A stretch of DNA of 64,000 nucleotides from Strigamia acuminata (lineage: Eukaryota > Arthropoda > Chilopoda > Geophilomorpha > Linotaeniidae): NCBI GenBank assembly GCA_949358305.1, contig OX442322.1, positions 9,176,001-9,240,000 of the forward strand. The letters are read 5' to 3'. Of this stretch, positions 1-11,478 are shown piece by piece. Each line of letters starts with the position of its first letter. Positions within the stretch are counted from its first letter, which is position 1. The notes under the pieces are model-generated. The model was not told the origin of the DNA. It saw only the letters and a list, made by a program, of their open reading frames with translations, and ran no database searches. A program made the translations under genes and the position numbers.

Positions 1-2954
1 TACCCAAAGCCATGACCACCTAGCTAACATGATCACGCCAGAAGGAGGAAAAAGAGGAACGAGAAGGCATGAAGCTCAGGCAATGCAAACCATTCGCAGC
101 AACTGCCACGCAAAGGCGTTGACAGCACCCTGACTTGACATGAACCCACGAAACCGCTAAGAGCAGAGAATAAAGAAAAAAGGAAAGACTTAGTCAGATG
201 ACTGTGCAAGCCAACTGCGACCTCTTGTCCACAGTGACAATGAAACACGCGCACACTGACCCATCGACCACAACTTTATCTAACTAATAAGAGAAAAACG
301 GTTCAATTATCTAAAAAAAACGAACACGTTCCGTGCAAATAAATATCGGCAAAAACGTCAATATTATCACTAAAGCTATTGGCCAAGTATGGCCTCACAA
401 GGGAAACTAACAAACTGGAACTGTGAAAACCAGCAAGAATTCCAAAACACTAAACTTCCTGCTTTTTTTCGAAGAGGGAATAAGTCCGTACCCAAATAAT
501 CAATCCATTTCCTCCCCACGAGAAAAGAAAGGAAAGGGGCCTGCTTCTTTTTGAAGATCAACAGGTGTCAAACGATACTGAAAAACGTTGGAAGCAGTGC
601 AACTGCAACCAAATGAAGCGAAGCTACACTTCCTGCACGAAAACTAATCACGTCGTTGAAAAGAAATTAAAACCGGTCGCTTTCTTTCAACCGAGCTGCG
701 CTTTACGAATGCGCCTTGAACAAGGAGGTACCCGATGGACTGCACGTCCGCACTCGGGCCACCGTGTAGCCTGTTGTGAGCAGACTACCACGAAGACTGA
801 AACTTCTTTAACCGAGGGGGAAATAGAAACTAGATCTAGTTAAAACCCCATGCTCCAATAAGGAGGCTACCGTATGAACGCTTGGCCCACCCCGAGTCGG
901 AACCAATATGATTGAACCGAGAAACGAGAGAAGAGGGAGGGTTGCTTGACGTCCCTGATTACGAGGGGCGTCACACATAGACATGAGCACAAGGACTTGC
1001 CAGTTGCCAACCGCATTCCTGGAACCGGTAAGCAACTGCAAGTCGACAATTGACTCGCTCACATACCCATTGACCACATCGTCGATCAGCAAGCCGACTT
1101 CCGGAAATCGCCACTCTACTGAAAGCACGTGTTGTCCAATGACTAAAACGTGTTGCCGAGTGCCGGCGCCAAGAAGGCCGCACACACACGTCCTTCGACC
1201 CATCCTAGAGTGGGCTCCCTGCCTAGTGCATGTCTGCCTCACTGCAGAGCTAGGGATGAAAGACTAACAACAACTACTTAGTCGCGGGAAGCAAACGTAG
1301 AAATAGGGGCCGCCAAGAGGCGCAGGGACTATGTCTCGGACACGACATCTGACAGAGTATGGCAGTGCAAACCTGCCCTCTGAAACACATCGAATGGCAG
1401 TCCTTGCTGTGCACAGCAAGAACGACCATCCAAAACAAGTACCTATACCCTACCGCCACGCCAGCTAGCCACAACCCAAAAATAGCAAGCAAGCTATTTC
1501 CTAAACGAATAAGCTAAAATGTCCAAATTCTAAGGTTGCCCCAAAGAACTAGAATAACTAAACTCCCTTTTTTAAACGATAAAAGGCGAGACTAATCACT
1601 AATGAAGACTCATGAAACGCTACGGACGTTTCCACGAAGAGACAGTGAAAATGCAGAACGTACATCACCAGCGGTAGACACTGGGTGCAGCGGTCAGCAA
1701 CAAAAACTGGACTTGTCCAGTGGGCGGTGCGGATCGGCTGCTCTAAACTTCCAGCACCGACAGAAGTCACACGCCTTTCTAAATCCAAACCCACTTGCAA
1801 ACAAGTTGTGTAACAACCTAAACTAACAGAGATTGACGGACAGGTAAGAACCGACTGACCTCGCGGGCCAGTGCTTTCCCTGCAAAACACGAGCAGCAAG
1901 AGAACGAATCTCGTTCTAAAAACAAGAAACGTTCTACAAACACACGAATACAAACGGGTGTGCCCTCTCCCGGAGCGGAGAGATGACCGACACCAGAGCT
2001 CACGAGGAAACTCGAGCGGCACACAAAACTAAAACCGAGAACGGCGGGCTTCAACCGCCTCGCTGGTCCCGGACTGGCCTCATAACACCAGCGTCCGATC
2101 ACCAATGACTAGCGGAAACCCCCAACTGAAAGGACCCCGAGCTGTGAACCCGGACCTTCTTGAAACAGACAAAGGCAAAAACAGATAGAGCCCCTTATAG
2201 AAGGCGGGACTCTGCAATAAGACGCAACATCATGAAAAAAAGGAGAGAGCAGATCACGAGGTATGACTCGTGCATCGCTACTCCGGCCACAAGAGCCATG
2301 GGACAGATTTCCCATCTCAACACGAAATCCCCTTTTTAACGGTAAAGGAGAAATTCGATTAACAACTGCTAAACGAACTAAACGAAAAAGCCAAACGAAT
2401 ATAAGGCTAGCGGCAGAACATACTGGCGAACTCGTCTACAAGGGACCTGACAATCAAAACTTGAAGAGAACTAACTATATTAAGCATGAATCGGACTGAA
2501 AATCTCACCAAACGTGAGCAAATCGAGTAAAGCTAATAAATATACACGGGTTAAGTATAAACTATCAAAGATGCAAACTCTAACTAGACCCAAATAGAAA
2601 ACGCCAGCAAAATTATACCAGCCACCTTATTTTATCTCAAAAGGGAAACGTGAAACAAGATCACAGTAAATCGTAAGAAAAAGGACAACAACTGTTACAG
2701 GGAATCTAAAGGGACTTTGCCGACAGCTCTACATAATAGACTATCGCCACAAGGCGCGAACATGCGAGGAAAACTAGAGAAAATGAGCTAAAAACGACCC
2801 TTATCCACTGTAAAAACCTAACGCCCCTTAAAACCCCAAAACGACCACAATTTCCCCCAAAAACCTTAAAATTAACAATAAAAGCGAGAAAATATTCGAT
2901 AAAAACGAAAATGATCGACAAAAAACGAAATCTTCATTGCCGACTCTTGTACAT

Positions 2955-2963
2955 TGCGTTGTG
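2955..2963 (-). promoter_or_regulatory. CACAACGCA box in the E-a leader
   Basis: Sense-strand CACAACGCA followed by ATG, about 640 nt downstream of the primer site. The same nonamer occurs in the leaders of E-d, LARD-3, BEL-1 and BEL-TK. It is complementary to UGCGUUGUG of the tRNA-His anticodon arm (human-type stem; the loop part UUGUG is general for tRNA-His). Confidence 0.6.
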
Positions 2964-3596
2964 TTTAACTGGACTACAGGCGGCGTAACTGTCGCTTGAA
3001 CATCCGAAGCTCGCAAGTTGCGTTGCAGCTTGGCGGATCCGTCTGGACACGTGGCACGCCAACACCTGACTGACGACAAGACGAGACCAATCTTGACTCG
3101 GCGGCAAAACTGTTCGACCGATGAGCGCATTGGGCAGTCCTATCATGTTGCACAAGTGGCGCTGCTTCTTTCTGCTCGGTGAAAGATCGTCAATTGATCC
3201 CGGAGTGGCCACTGGAAACGGCAGACTCGATGATCGCCAACTTGACTGACGGCGCTCAGGTACGAACTGCATGGACGGCGACGGCGACCCACAGACTCGC
3301 ACACGACCCACTGGAAGCTCCCGAGACAAATTTCGCCATCCTGTGCGGCGATTCTCGTCCCGCTTGTCAGCAATACACGCAGCGCTGGCCTCTCGCAACG
3401 AGGCGGTCACCACCTCATGCTGTGGCGCAAATCGCTTGTCTCCGTTGCATTTGACGACCACTCGCTGCCTAAGCACCTGACGTACTCGCACACGATGCGC
3501 CTGAGAGTGTTTGAGCACACTCGAAACTCGCTTGATGACCATCTGCACGGCGGCATTCGAATATGGCGGACTTGCCTTTTCATCTCGAAATTCGGC

Positions 3597-3619
3597 CGAC
3601 ATCGTGGTCAACGGCACCA
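3597..3619 (-). promoter_or_regulatory. Primer-binding site of E-a, tRNA-His type
   Basis: The sense strand reads TGGTGCCGT, one extra T, then GACCA, CGAT and GTCG. This follows the complement of an arthropod-type tRNA-His 3' end (TGGTGCCGTGACCAGGATTC) with small insertions and substitutions. It lies 4 nt inside the LTR. Confidence 0.7.
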
Positions 3620-3623
3620 ACTT

Positions 3624-4396
3624 TGTTTCTAGCAGTGCTTGAAGACCGTGTTGCACTCTAGAAGACATTAGAAAATGGTTAAAATAAATAACCCTATTTA
3701 CCAGAACTTGTAAAGAATCCCAAAGAAGAAAGTCCATTACAGGAAAAACCTTGATGTGAAACCTGTAAAGTGAGCTGCTGAACATGTTGGGATAATTCAA
3801 TACTATTGTGCTCAAGTTAGCACACAAAAACGAATTTATTGTAAAGTTAAAATCTATCAAAACATTACACATAAGAGAGGAGAAAATCAACGTTACTTAG
3901 GACTAGAAAAACTATATAACAAGTCAGTGTAGTTGCTGCGCAACCTACAACAATTAGAGCAGCAGCTCTTAGCAACGAGTGGCAACAATCGCTCGCAAGA
4001 GGCGAATTGTCCCTCTAGTGACAAAATGATAAAGCGTATACAAGAAAATACACAGTTTCGAGTATAAAATCATTACAAAAGGCACAAAACCGTAATAAAT
4101 TAAGACAAAGTGTTTCAAATAAATAAACTAACTTAGGAACTAACAACAGCAACTCTTTGGACGAATCCAAGCAGTAAAACTCCAAAGAATCAAAGAAAAG
4201 ATGCAAGATTACCTTAAGAAAGACAGCTTAAATCAGGTAATTCACCACTCACACGTCACAAACTACACGAAATTCATTTAACCTTTAGCCAAAACTTAAG
4301 CTGCACTATTAACTAAACACAAACTTAAATTAATGATTAATCAAAGCAAATCCGCTATTGCGATAGCAAAAATCCATGTTGCGCGTGCTCGCAACA
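3624..4396 (-). repeat. 5' LTR of E-a
   Basis: 773 bp, an inverted relative of the two E-d LTRs (772 bp). On the plus strand it begins TGTTTCTAGC and ends GCTCGCAACA, so in sense orientation it starts TG and ends CA. The primer site adjoins it at 3619, which makes it the 5' LTR of a minus-strand element. Confidence 0.9.
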
Positions 4397-4765
4397 CGGT
4401 TAAAGAAGTTTCAGTCTTCGTGGTAGTCTGCTCACAACAGGCTACACGGTGGCCCGAGTGCGGACGTGCAGTCCATCGGGTACCTCCTTGTTCAAGGCGC
4501 ATTCGTAAAGCGCAGCTCGGTTGAAAGAAAGCCACCGGTTTTAATTTCTTTTCAACGACGTGATTAGTTTTCGTGCAGGAAGTGTAGCTTCGCTTCATTT
4601 GGTTGCAGTTGCACTGCTTCCAACGTTTTTCAGTATCGTTTGACACCTGTTGATCTTCAAAAAGAAGCAGGTCCCTTTCCTTTCTTTTCTTGTGGGGAGG
4701 AAATGGATTGATTATTTGGGTACGGACTTATTCTCTCTTCGAAAAAAAAGCAGAAAGTTTAGTGT
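4397..4765 (+). mobile_element. E-b: 369-bp fragment of the outermost E copy
   Basis: This segment is collinear and near identical with E-d 8376-8745, but is bounded on the left by the E-a LTR end and on the right by the E-c LTR end. In E-d the sequence runs on across both boundaries. It is therefore interior of an older plus-strand E copy into which E-a and E-c inserted. The rest lies outside the window. Confidence 0.8.
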
Positions 4766-4945
4766 TGTTTCTAGCAGTGCTTTGTGGCCGTGTGGCACTC
4801 TAGAAGACAATCGGAAATGGTTATAACAAATAAACCTACTTACTAAAACTTGTGATGAGCTCCAAAAAAGATGATGCAAAGCAGGAGAAATCCTGCTTGA
4901 AATCCCTGCAAAGTGGCCTAACAAGTGTCTGGAAGAACTCACCCC
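4766..4945 (-). repeat. 3' LTR of E-c, outer part
   Basis: 180 bp, inverted match to the last part of the E LTR, beginning TGTTTCTAGCAGTGC on the plus strand. It stops at CCCC, where E-d is inserted, and continues at 10899. Confidence 0.88.
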
Positions 4946-5717
4946 TGTTGCGAGCACGTGCAACATGGATTTTTGCTATCGCAATAGCGGATTTGCTTTA
5001 ATTGATCAATTATTTAAGTTTGTATTTAGTTAATAGTGCAGCTTAAGTTTTGGCTAAATGTTAAATGAATTTCGTGTAGTTTGTGAAGTGGGAGCGGTGA
5101 ATTACCTGATTTAAGCTGTCTTTTTTAAGGTAATCTTGTATCTTTTCTTTGATTCTTTGGAGTTTTACTGCTTGGATTCGTCCAAAGAGTCGCTGCTGTT
5201 AGTTCCTAGGTTAGTTCATTTATTTGAAACACTTTGTCTTAATTTATTACGGTTTTGTGCCTTTTGTAATGATTTTATACTCGAAACTGTGTATTTTCTT
5301 GTATACGCTTTATCATTTTGTCACTAGAGGGACAATTCGCCTCTTGCGAGCGATTGTTGCCACTCGTTGCTAAGAGCCGCTGCTCTAATTGTTGTAGGTT
5401 GCGCAGCAACTACTCTGACTTGTTATGTAGTTTTCTAGGGTTAAGATATGTAATTTTCTCCTCTCTTTTTCTGTGTATTTTGATAGATGTTAACTTTACA
5501 ATAAATTCGGTTTGTTTATGTGTTATTTAACACATTAGTGGTGAGTTCTTCCAGACACTTGTTAGGCCACTTTGCAGGGATTTCAAGCAGGATTTCTCCT
5601 GCAATGCATCATCTTTTTTGGAGCTCATCACAAGTTTTAGTAAGTAGGTTTATTTGTTATAACCATTTCCGATTGTCTTCTAGAGTGCCACACGGCCACA
5701 AAGCACTGCTAGAAACA
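4946..5717 (+). repeat. 5' LTR of E-d
   Basis: 772 bp, TG...CA. It opens with the inverted repeat TGTTGC...GCAACA (4946-4965). An AATAAA at 5500-5505 is a candidate polyadenylation signal. Confidence 0.92.
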
Positions 5718-5721
5718 TTTT

Positions 5722-5746
5722 TGGTGCCGTTTTGCTTGACCAGGAT
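5722..5746 (+). promoter_or_regulatory. Primer-binding site of E-d, tRNA-His type with an insertion
   Basis: TGGTGCCGT, then seven extra bases, then GACCAGGAT. Both blocks match the complement of an arthropod-type tRNA-His 3' end. It starts 4 nt after the LTR. Confidence 0.7.
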
Positions 5747-6288
5747 GCAAGCCAGATGTGAAGTTGTCGTGAGTTTGACAATGGCGGCAGTGGGCGCCAT
5801 TTTACAAAACAAGAACGACATGTGCAGGACCAACTGTATCGAGAGTTGCCTGGACAGTGTTACGTCCACCACATCGTGTGCCACCAGCGCAGCGAGTGTG
5901 GCTGCCACACACATCGGGAATCATCACACGGGATGGCGAAATTTGTCTCAGGGACATCCAGTGGGTCAGGTTCGAGTCTGTGGGTCGCCGATGCCGTCCA
6001 TGCAGTTCGTACTTGGGCGCCGCCAGTCAAGTTGGCGGTCATCGAGTCTGCCGTTTCCAGTGACCACTCCGGGATCGATTGACGATCTTTCACAGAGCAG
6101 AAGGAGGCAGCACCACTTGTGCAACATGCTAGGACTGCCCGATCCGCCCATCCGAGTCAGGAGTGGTATCGTCTTGTTGTCAGCTGGGTGTTGGCGTGCC
6201 TCGTGTTCCGACGGATCCGCCAAGGGAGCTGTGCTGTCGGATCAGAGTCTCAAGCGTCAGTTACGCCGCCTGAAGTCTATTTTCGAAA

Positions 6289-6297
6289 CACAACGCA
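6289..6297 (+). promoter_or_regulatory. CACAACGCA box in the E-d leader
   Basis: Conserved nonamer followed by ATG, 567 nt downstream of the start of the primer site. Complementary to the tRNA-His anticodon arm. Confidence 0.6.
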
Positions 6298-7769
6298 ATG
6301 TACTGGAGTCAGCAATGAAGATTTCATTTATTGTTGATTAATTTCTTTATATGAAATGAAATGTTAGATTTTAAGGTTTTTTTTGGGGGAAATTGTGATC
6401 GTTTTGGGTTTTTTAAGGGGCGTTAGATTCTCACAGTGAATAAGGGTCGTTTTTAGCTCATTTCTCTAGAATTCTTTGCATGTTCGCGCCTTGTCTACCA
6501 TGTTGAGCTGTCGGCAAGGTCCCTTTAGATTCCCTGTAACAGTTTTTGCCCTTTTTCTTACGATTTACTGTGATCCTGTTTCACGTTTCCCTTTTGAGAT
6601 AAAATAAGGTGGCTGGTATAATTTTACTGGCCTTTTTTATTTAGGGTCTAGTTAGAGAGTTTGTATCTTTGATAGTTTATACTTAACCCGTGTATATTTA
6701 TTAGCTTTACTCGATTTGCTCACGTTTGGTGAGATTTTCAATCCAATTCATGCTTAATATAGTTCTCTTCAAGTTTTGATTGTCAGGTCCCTTGTAGACG
6801 AGTTCGTCAGTAGGTTCTGCCGCTAGCCTTATATTTGTTTGGCTTTTTAGTTTAGTTCGTTTAGCAGTTGCTAATCGAATTTCTCCTTTACCATTGAAAA
6901 GGGGATTTCGTGTTGAGATGGGAAATCTGTCCCATGGCTCTTGTGGCCGGAGTTGAGATGCACGAGTCATATCTCGTGATCTGCTCTCTCCTTTTCTCGT
7001 GATGTTGCGTCTTATTGCAGAGTCCCGCCTTCTATAAGGGGCTCTATCTGTTTTTGCCTTTGTCTGTTTCAAGAAGGCCCGGCTTCACAGCTCGGGGTCC
7101 TTTCAGTTGGGGGTTTCCGCTAATCATTGGTGATCGGACGTTGGTGTTATGAGGCCAGTCCTTGACCAGCGAGGCGGACGAAGCCCGTCATTCTTGGTTT
7201 TAGTTTGTGTGCCGCTCGAGTTTCCTCGTGAGCTCTGGTGTCGGTCATCTCTCCGCTTCGGGAGAGGGCACACCCGTTTGTATTCGTGTGTTTGTAGAAC
7301 GTTTCTTGTTTTTAGAACGAGATTCGTTCTTTTGCTGCTCGAGTCTAGCAGAGCGAGCGCTGGCCCGCGAGGTCAGTCGGTTCTTACCTGTCCGTCAATC
7401 TCTGTTAGTTTAGGTTGTTATACAACTTGTTTGCAAGTGGGTTTGGATTTAGAAAGGCGTGTGACTTCTGTCGGTGCTGGAAGTTTAGAGCAGCCGATCC
7501 GCACCGCCCACTGGACAAGTCCAGTTTTTGTTGTTGACCGCTGCATCCAGTGTTTACCGCTGGTGATGTACGTTCTGCATTTTCACTGTCTCTTCATGGA
7601 AACGTCCGTAGCGTTTCATGAGTCTTCATTGGCTATTCTAATTCTTTGGGGCAACTTTAGAATCTGGACATTTTAGCTTATTCGTTTAGGAAATAGCTTG
7701 CTTGCTATTTTTTGGTTGTGGCTAGCTAGCGTGGCGTTAGGGTATAGGTACTTGTTTTGGATGGTCGTT

Positions 7770-7787
7770 CTTGCTGTGCACAGCAAG
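7770..7787. repeat. 18-bp perfect palindrome CTTGCTGTGCACAGCAAG, conserved in E copies
   Basis: Also at 1403-1420 (E-a) and 63024-63041 (E-c). As RNA it folds into a short stem with a self-complementary GUGCAC apex, the form of a kissing-loop dimerisation site. Function is inference. Confidence 0.6.
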
Positions 7788-7947
7788 GACTGCCATTCGA
7801 TGTGTTTCAGAGGGCAGGTTTGTACTGCCATACTCTGTTAGATGTCGTGTCCGAGACAATGTCCCTGCGCCTCTTGGCGGCCCCTATTTCTACGTTTGCT
7901 TCCCGCGACTGAGTAGTTGTTGTTAGTCTTTCATCCCTAGCTCTGCA

Positions 7948-8382
7948 GTGAGGCAGACATGCACTAGGCAGGGAGCCCACTCTAGGATGGGTCGAAGGAC
8001 GTGTGTGTGCGGCCTTCTTGGCGCCGGCACTCGGCAACACGTTTTGGTCATTGGACAACACGTGCTTTCAGTAGAGTGGCGATTTCCGGAAGTCGGCTTG
8101 CTGATCGACGATGTGGTCAATGGGTATGTGAGCGAGTCAATTGTCGACTTGCAGTTGCTTACCGGTTCCAGGAATGCGGTTGGCAACTGGCAAGCCCTTG
8201 TGCTCATGTCTATGTGTGACGCCCCTCGCAATCAGGGACGTCAAGCAACCCTCCCTCTTCTCTCGTTTCTCGGTTCAATCATATTGGTTCCGACTCGGGG
8301 TGGGCCAAGCGTTCATACGGTAGCCTCCTTATTGGGGCATGGGGTTTCAGCTAGATCTAGTTTGAATTTCCCCTTCGGTTAA
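7948..8382 (+). other. 144-codon open frame shared by three E copies, no known domain
   Basis: The same frame is open in E-a (808-1242, minus) and E-c (62429-62863, minus). Most of the differences I see change the amino acid, so it does not look selected as protein. I recognise no family. Listed because it is the longest frame shared by all copies. Confidence 0.15.
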
Positions 8383-9207
8383 AGAAGTTTCAGTCTTCGT
8401 GGTAGTCTGCTCACAACAGGCTACACGGTGGCCCGAGTGCGGACGCGCTGTCCATCGGGTACCTCTTTGTTCAAGGCGCATTCGTAAAGCGCAGCTCGGC
8501 TGAAAGAAAGCCACCGGTTTTGATTTCTTTTCAACAACGTGATTAGTTTTCATGCAGGAAGTGTAGCTTCACTTCATTTGGTTGCAGTTGCACTGCTTCC
8601 AACGTTTTTCAGTATCGTTTGACACCTGTTGATCTTCAAAAAGAAGTATCTCCCTTTCCTTACTTTTCTCGTGGGGAGGAAATGGATTGATTATTTGGGT
8701 ACGGACTTATTCCCTCTTCGGAAAAAAAAGCAGAAAGTTTAGTGTTTTGGAATTCTTGCTGGTTTTCACAGTTCCAGTTTGTTAGTTTCCTTTGTGAGGC
8801 CATACTTGGCCAATAGCTTTAGTGATAATATTGACGTTTTTGCCGGTATTTATTTGCACGGAACGTGCTCGTTTTTTTTTTAGATAATTGAACCGTTTTT
8901 CTTTTGTTAGTTAGATAAAGTTGTGGTCGATGGGTCAGCGTGCGCGTGTTTCCTTGTCGCTGTGGACAAAAGGTCGCAGTTGGTTTACACAGTCACCTGA
9001 CTACGTCTTTCCTTTCTTTCTTTATTCTCTGCTCTTAGCGGTGTCGTGGGTTCATGTCAAGTCAGGGTGCGGTCAACGCCTTTGCGTGGCAGTTGCTGCG
9101 AATGGTTCGCATTGCCTGAGCTTCATGCCTTCTCGTTCTCTTTTTCCTCCTTCTGGCGTGATCATGATAGCTAGGTGGTCATGGCTTTGGGTAAGTTGTT
9201 AGTTAGT

Positions 9208-9226
9208 CACTCTTTGCGAAAGAGTG
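9208..9226. repeat. 19-nt hairpin CACTCTTTGCGAAAGAGTG in E
   Basis: Eight-bp perfect stem with a GCG loop. The inverted copy is at 12392-12410 in E-c. Confidence 0.55.
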
Positions 9227-10100
9227 GTGCCTAGGTCTTGACGGCATTTTCTAGTTCTTCGTACGAATGCTGGGTGGTTGGTCAGACGATAGGTCTGGGT
9301 CAACGCATTCATTCCCTTAGTTTGTATTTTTTTTGTTTTCTATAAAAGGTTCGTCTTTAGTAGTTTAATAAGTTTAAGTTCGCAGCTCGTGTTTTAGTGC
9401 GGATGGAGGTTTCCGTGGTACGCTGTCACTTGAGCGCTGGCTCGAGGACAACGAGGCAGTGAAGCCTGCCGTGTCTCAAGTCCGTTCTCTTTTGCGTTCC
9501 AAGTTTTCTTTCTAGTCTTCATGTATGTCATGTTCCTTGCGAGGCCATGCTCGGTCAAGAGTTTTTTGTGACAGTTTTCTTTTTTCGATGACGTTTAGTT
9601 CTCGGTATTGAGATTTTGAACCTCGGTGTGTGGTCAGGCAAGTGTTATTGACCAGCACCCCTTCCTCTTTGACGAGGATTCTCGTTTTCCTGCTTCTAGT
9701 TTCCATTAGTTTAAGCGTCTGTCTACGAGTTGACAGACTGAGCTTTCGGACAAGCTCCCGCAATGTTCTCACGTCGTTTTGGTTAGAAAACCCGTTCAGT
9801 CGGATTTTCTAAAGGTTTTTTGCGTGTGCGCCACGTGGGTATTGGCGACGCCGTGGCCCCTTGGTGTCTGGACTAGGGCATCATGGCACGGCCCTTCTCT
9901 TTCTTCTCTCCGGTGTTTTTGGGTCACAATCCGATTTCGACGCTCTTGGTTCCGTGACGCTTCTAGAGGTCCCGGATGTTTAGGTTACAGCTTTTTGCCT
10001 TTGCGACTTTCACAAAGTCGAGTTTGGTTTCGGTACTTTTTCTTCCCGTGCTCTTGGTTTTGATGGGGAATTTCTTCAACGGTTTTCTGCCTTGCCTTCC

Positions 10101-10122
10101 CTTCTTCTTTGGCCGGCAACGC
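10101..10122 (+). promoter_or_regulatory. Pyrimidine tract and GGCCGG motif before the E-d 3' LTR
   Basis: CTTCTTCTTTGGCCGGCAAC plus GC directly precedes the 3' LTR, where a polypurine tract is expected. The same kind of motif occurs in E-c (11479-11500, inverted), LARD-3, BEL-1 and BEL-TK. Confidence 0.55.
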
Positions 10123-10894
10123 TGTTGCGAGCACGTGCAACATGGATTTTTGCTATCGCAATAGCGGATTTGCTTTAATTGATCAATTATTTAAGTTTGT
10201 ATTTAGTTAATAGTGCAGCTTAAGTTTTGGCTAAATGTTAAATGAATTTCGTGTAGTTTGTGAAGTGGGAGCGGTGAATTACCTGATTTAAGCTGTCTTT
10301 TTTAAGGTAATCTTGTATCTTTTCTTTGATTCTTTGGAGTTTTACTGCTTGGATTCGTCCAAAGAGTCGCTGCTGTTAGTTCCTAGGTTAGTTCATTTAT
10401 TTGAAACACTTTGTCTTAATTTATTACGGTTTTGTGCCTTTTGTAATGATTTTATACTCGAAACTGTGTATTTTCTTGTATACGCTTTATCATTTTGTCA
10501 CTAGAGGGACAATTCGCCTCTTGCGAGCGATTGTTGCCACTCGTTGCTAAGAGCCGCTGCTCTAATTGTTGTAGGTTGCGCAGCAACTACTCTGACTTGT
10601 TATGTAGTTTTCTAGGGTTAAGATATGTAATTTTCTCCTCTCTTTTTCTGTGTATTTTGATAGATGTTAACTTTACAATAAATTCGGTTTGTTTATGTGT
10701 TATTTAACACATTAGTGGTGAGTTCTTCCAGACACTTGTTAGGCCACTTTGCAGGGATTTCAAGCAGGATTTCTCCTGCAATGCATCATCTTTTTTGGAG
10801 CTCATCACAAGTTTTAGTAAGTAGGTTTATTTGTTATAACCATTTCCGATTGTCTTCTAGAGTGCCACACGGCCACAAAGCACTGCTAGAAACA
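10123..10894 (+). repeat. 3' LTR of E-d
   Basis: 772 bp, same sequence as 4946-5717 where compared. Candidate AATAAA at 10677-10682. Followed by the TSD CCCC. Confidence 0.92.
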
Positions 10895-10898
10895 CCCC

Positions 10899-11478
10899 TA
10901 ATGTGTTAAATAACACATGAACAAACCGAATTTATTGTAAAGTTAACATCTATCAAAATACACAGAAAAAGAGAGGAGAAAATTACATATCTTAACCCTA
11001 GAAATCTACATAACAGTCACAGTGTAGTTGCTGCGCAACCTACAACAATTAGAGCAACGAGTGGCAACAATCACTCGCAAGAGGCGAATTGTCCCTCTAG
11101 TGACAAAATGATAAAGCGTATACAAGAAAATACACAGTTTCAAGTATAAAATCATTACAAAAGGCACAAAACCGTAATACATTAAGACAAAGTGTTTCAA
11201 ATAAACGAACTAACTTAGGAACTAACAGCAGCGACTCTTTGGACGAGTCCAAGCAGTAAAACTCCAAAGAATCAAAGAAAAGATACAAGATTACCTTAAA
11301 AAAGACAGCTTAAATCAGGTAAAACATAACTCCCACGTCACAAACTACACGAAATTCATTTAACCTTTAGCCAAAACTTAAGCTGCACTATTAACTAAAC
11401 ACAAACTTAAATTAATGATTAATCAAAGCAAATCCGCTATTGCGATAGCAAAAATCCATGTTGCGCGTGCTCGCAACA
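10899..11478 (-). repeat. 3' LTR of E-c, remaining part
   Basis: 580 bp continuing the LTR interrupted at 4945, ending GCTCGCAACA. The adjoining GCGTTGCCGGCCAAAGAAG is the inverted form of the end-of-interior motif of E-d, so this is the 3' LTR of a minus-strand element. Confidence 0.88.

Larger units (their letters stand above)
2937..3890 (-). other. Open reading frame across LTR and leader of E-a, function unknown
   Basis: A frame without stops (about 318 codons) starts in the LTR, crosses the primer site and ends just after the CACAACGCA box (...HNAMYKSRQ). A partly similar frame is open in E-d, with shared stretches such as RTGWRNLS/HTGWRNLS and QSSWRSSSLPFPV. I recognise no domain. It may be a leader frame kept open by chance or by an RNA constraint rather than a protein gene. 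Confidence 0.2.
1..4396 (-). mobile_element. E-a: non-coding LTR element of family E, 5' part, runs off the left edge
   Basis: On the minus strand this reads 5' LTR (3624-4396), primer-binding site (3597-3619), then interior running left past base 1. Bases 1-3623 are an inverted, diverged copy of the E-d interior (about 5718-9190). The right edge is the LTR start (inverted repeat TGTTGC/GCAACA), abutting CGGT of the E-b fragment. Its LTR and leader differ from E-d at many sites, so it is an older or separate subfamily member. No recognisable gene lies in the interior. The 3' LTR and the other TSD copy lie outside the window. Confidence 0.88.
6298..10100 (+). other. E-d interior, no recognisable gene
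   Basis: 3.8 kb of AT/GT-rich sequence with short frames only. Two TATA-like strings (TATAAGGGG near 7034 and TATAAAAGG at 9341) are shared by other E copies and could be internal promoters; nothing else supports that. Several small perfect hairpins are present: 7691-7710 (AAATAGC/GCTATTT), 7770-7787 and 9208-9226. Confidence 0.6.
4946..10894 (+). mobile_element. E-d: complete E element, non-coding, 5949 bp
   Basis: Two 772-bp LTRs (4946-5717 and 10123-10894) look identical. The 4-bp TSD is CCCC (4942-4945 and 10895-10898). It sits inside the 3' LTR of E-c in the opposite orientation. The interior has a tRNA-His-like primer site, the CACAACGCA box and the pyrimidine/GGCCGG motif before the 3' LTR. 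There is no gag, protease, RT, RNase H or integrase. It is a non-autonomous LTR element presumably mobilised by a BEL/Pao partner whose cis signals it shares. The assignment to BEL/Pao is inference from those signals. Confidence 0.92.

Noticed and set aside
6289-6297. CACAACGCAATG box as a splice donor
   Set aside because: Bases after the box (GTAC, GTGC, GCGA) do not fit a donor consensus and differ in BEL-1; complementarity to the primer tRNA explains the conserved core better.
7149-7676. 175-codon frame in E-d as a gene
   Set aside because: The corresponding frames in E-a and E-c are broken or shifted and no domain is seen.
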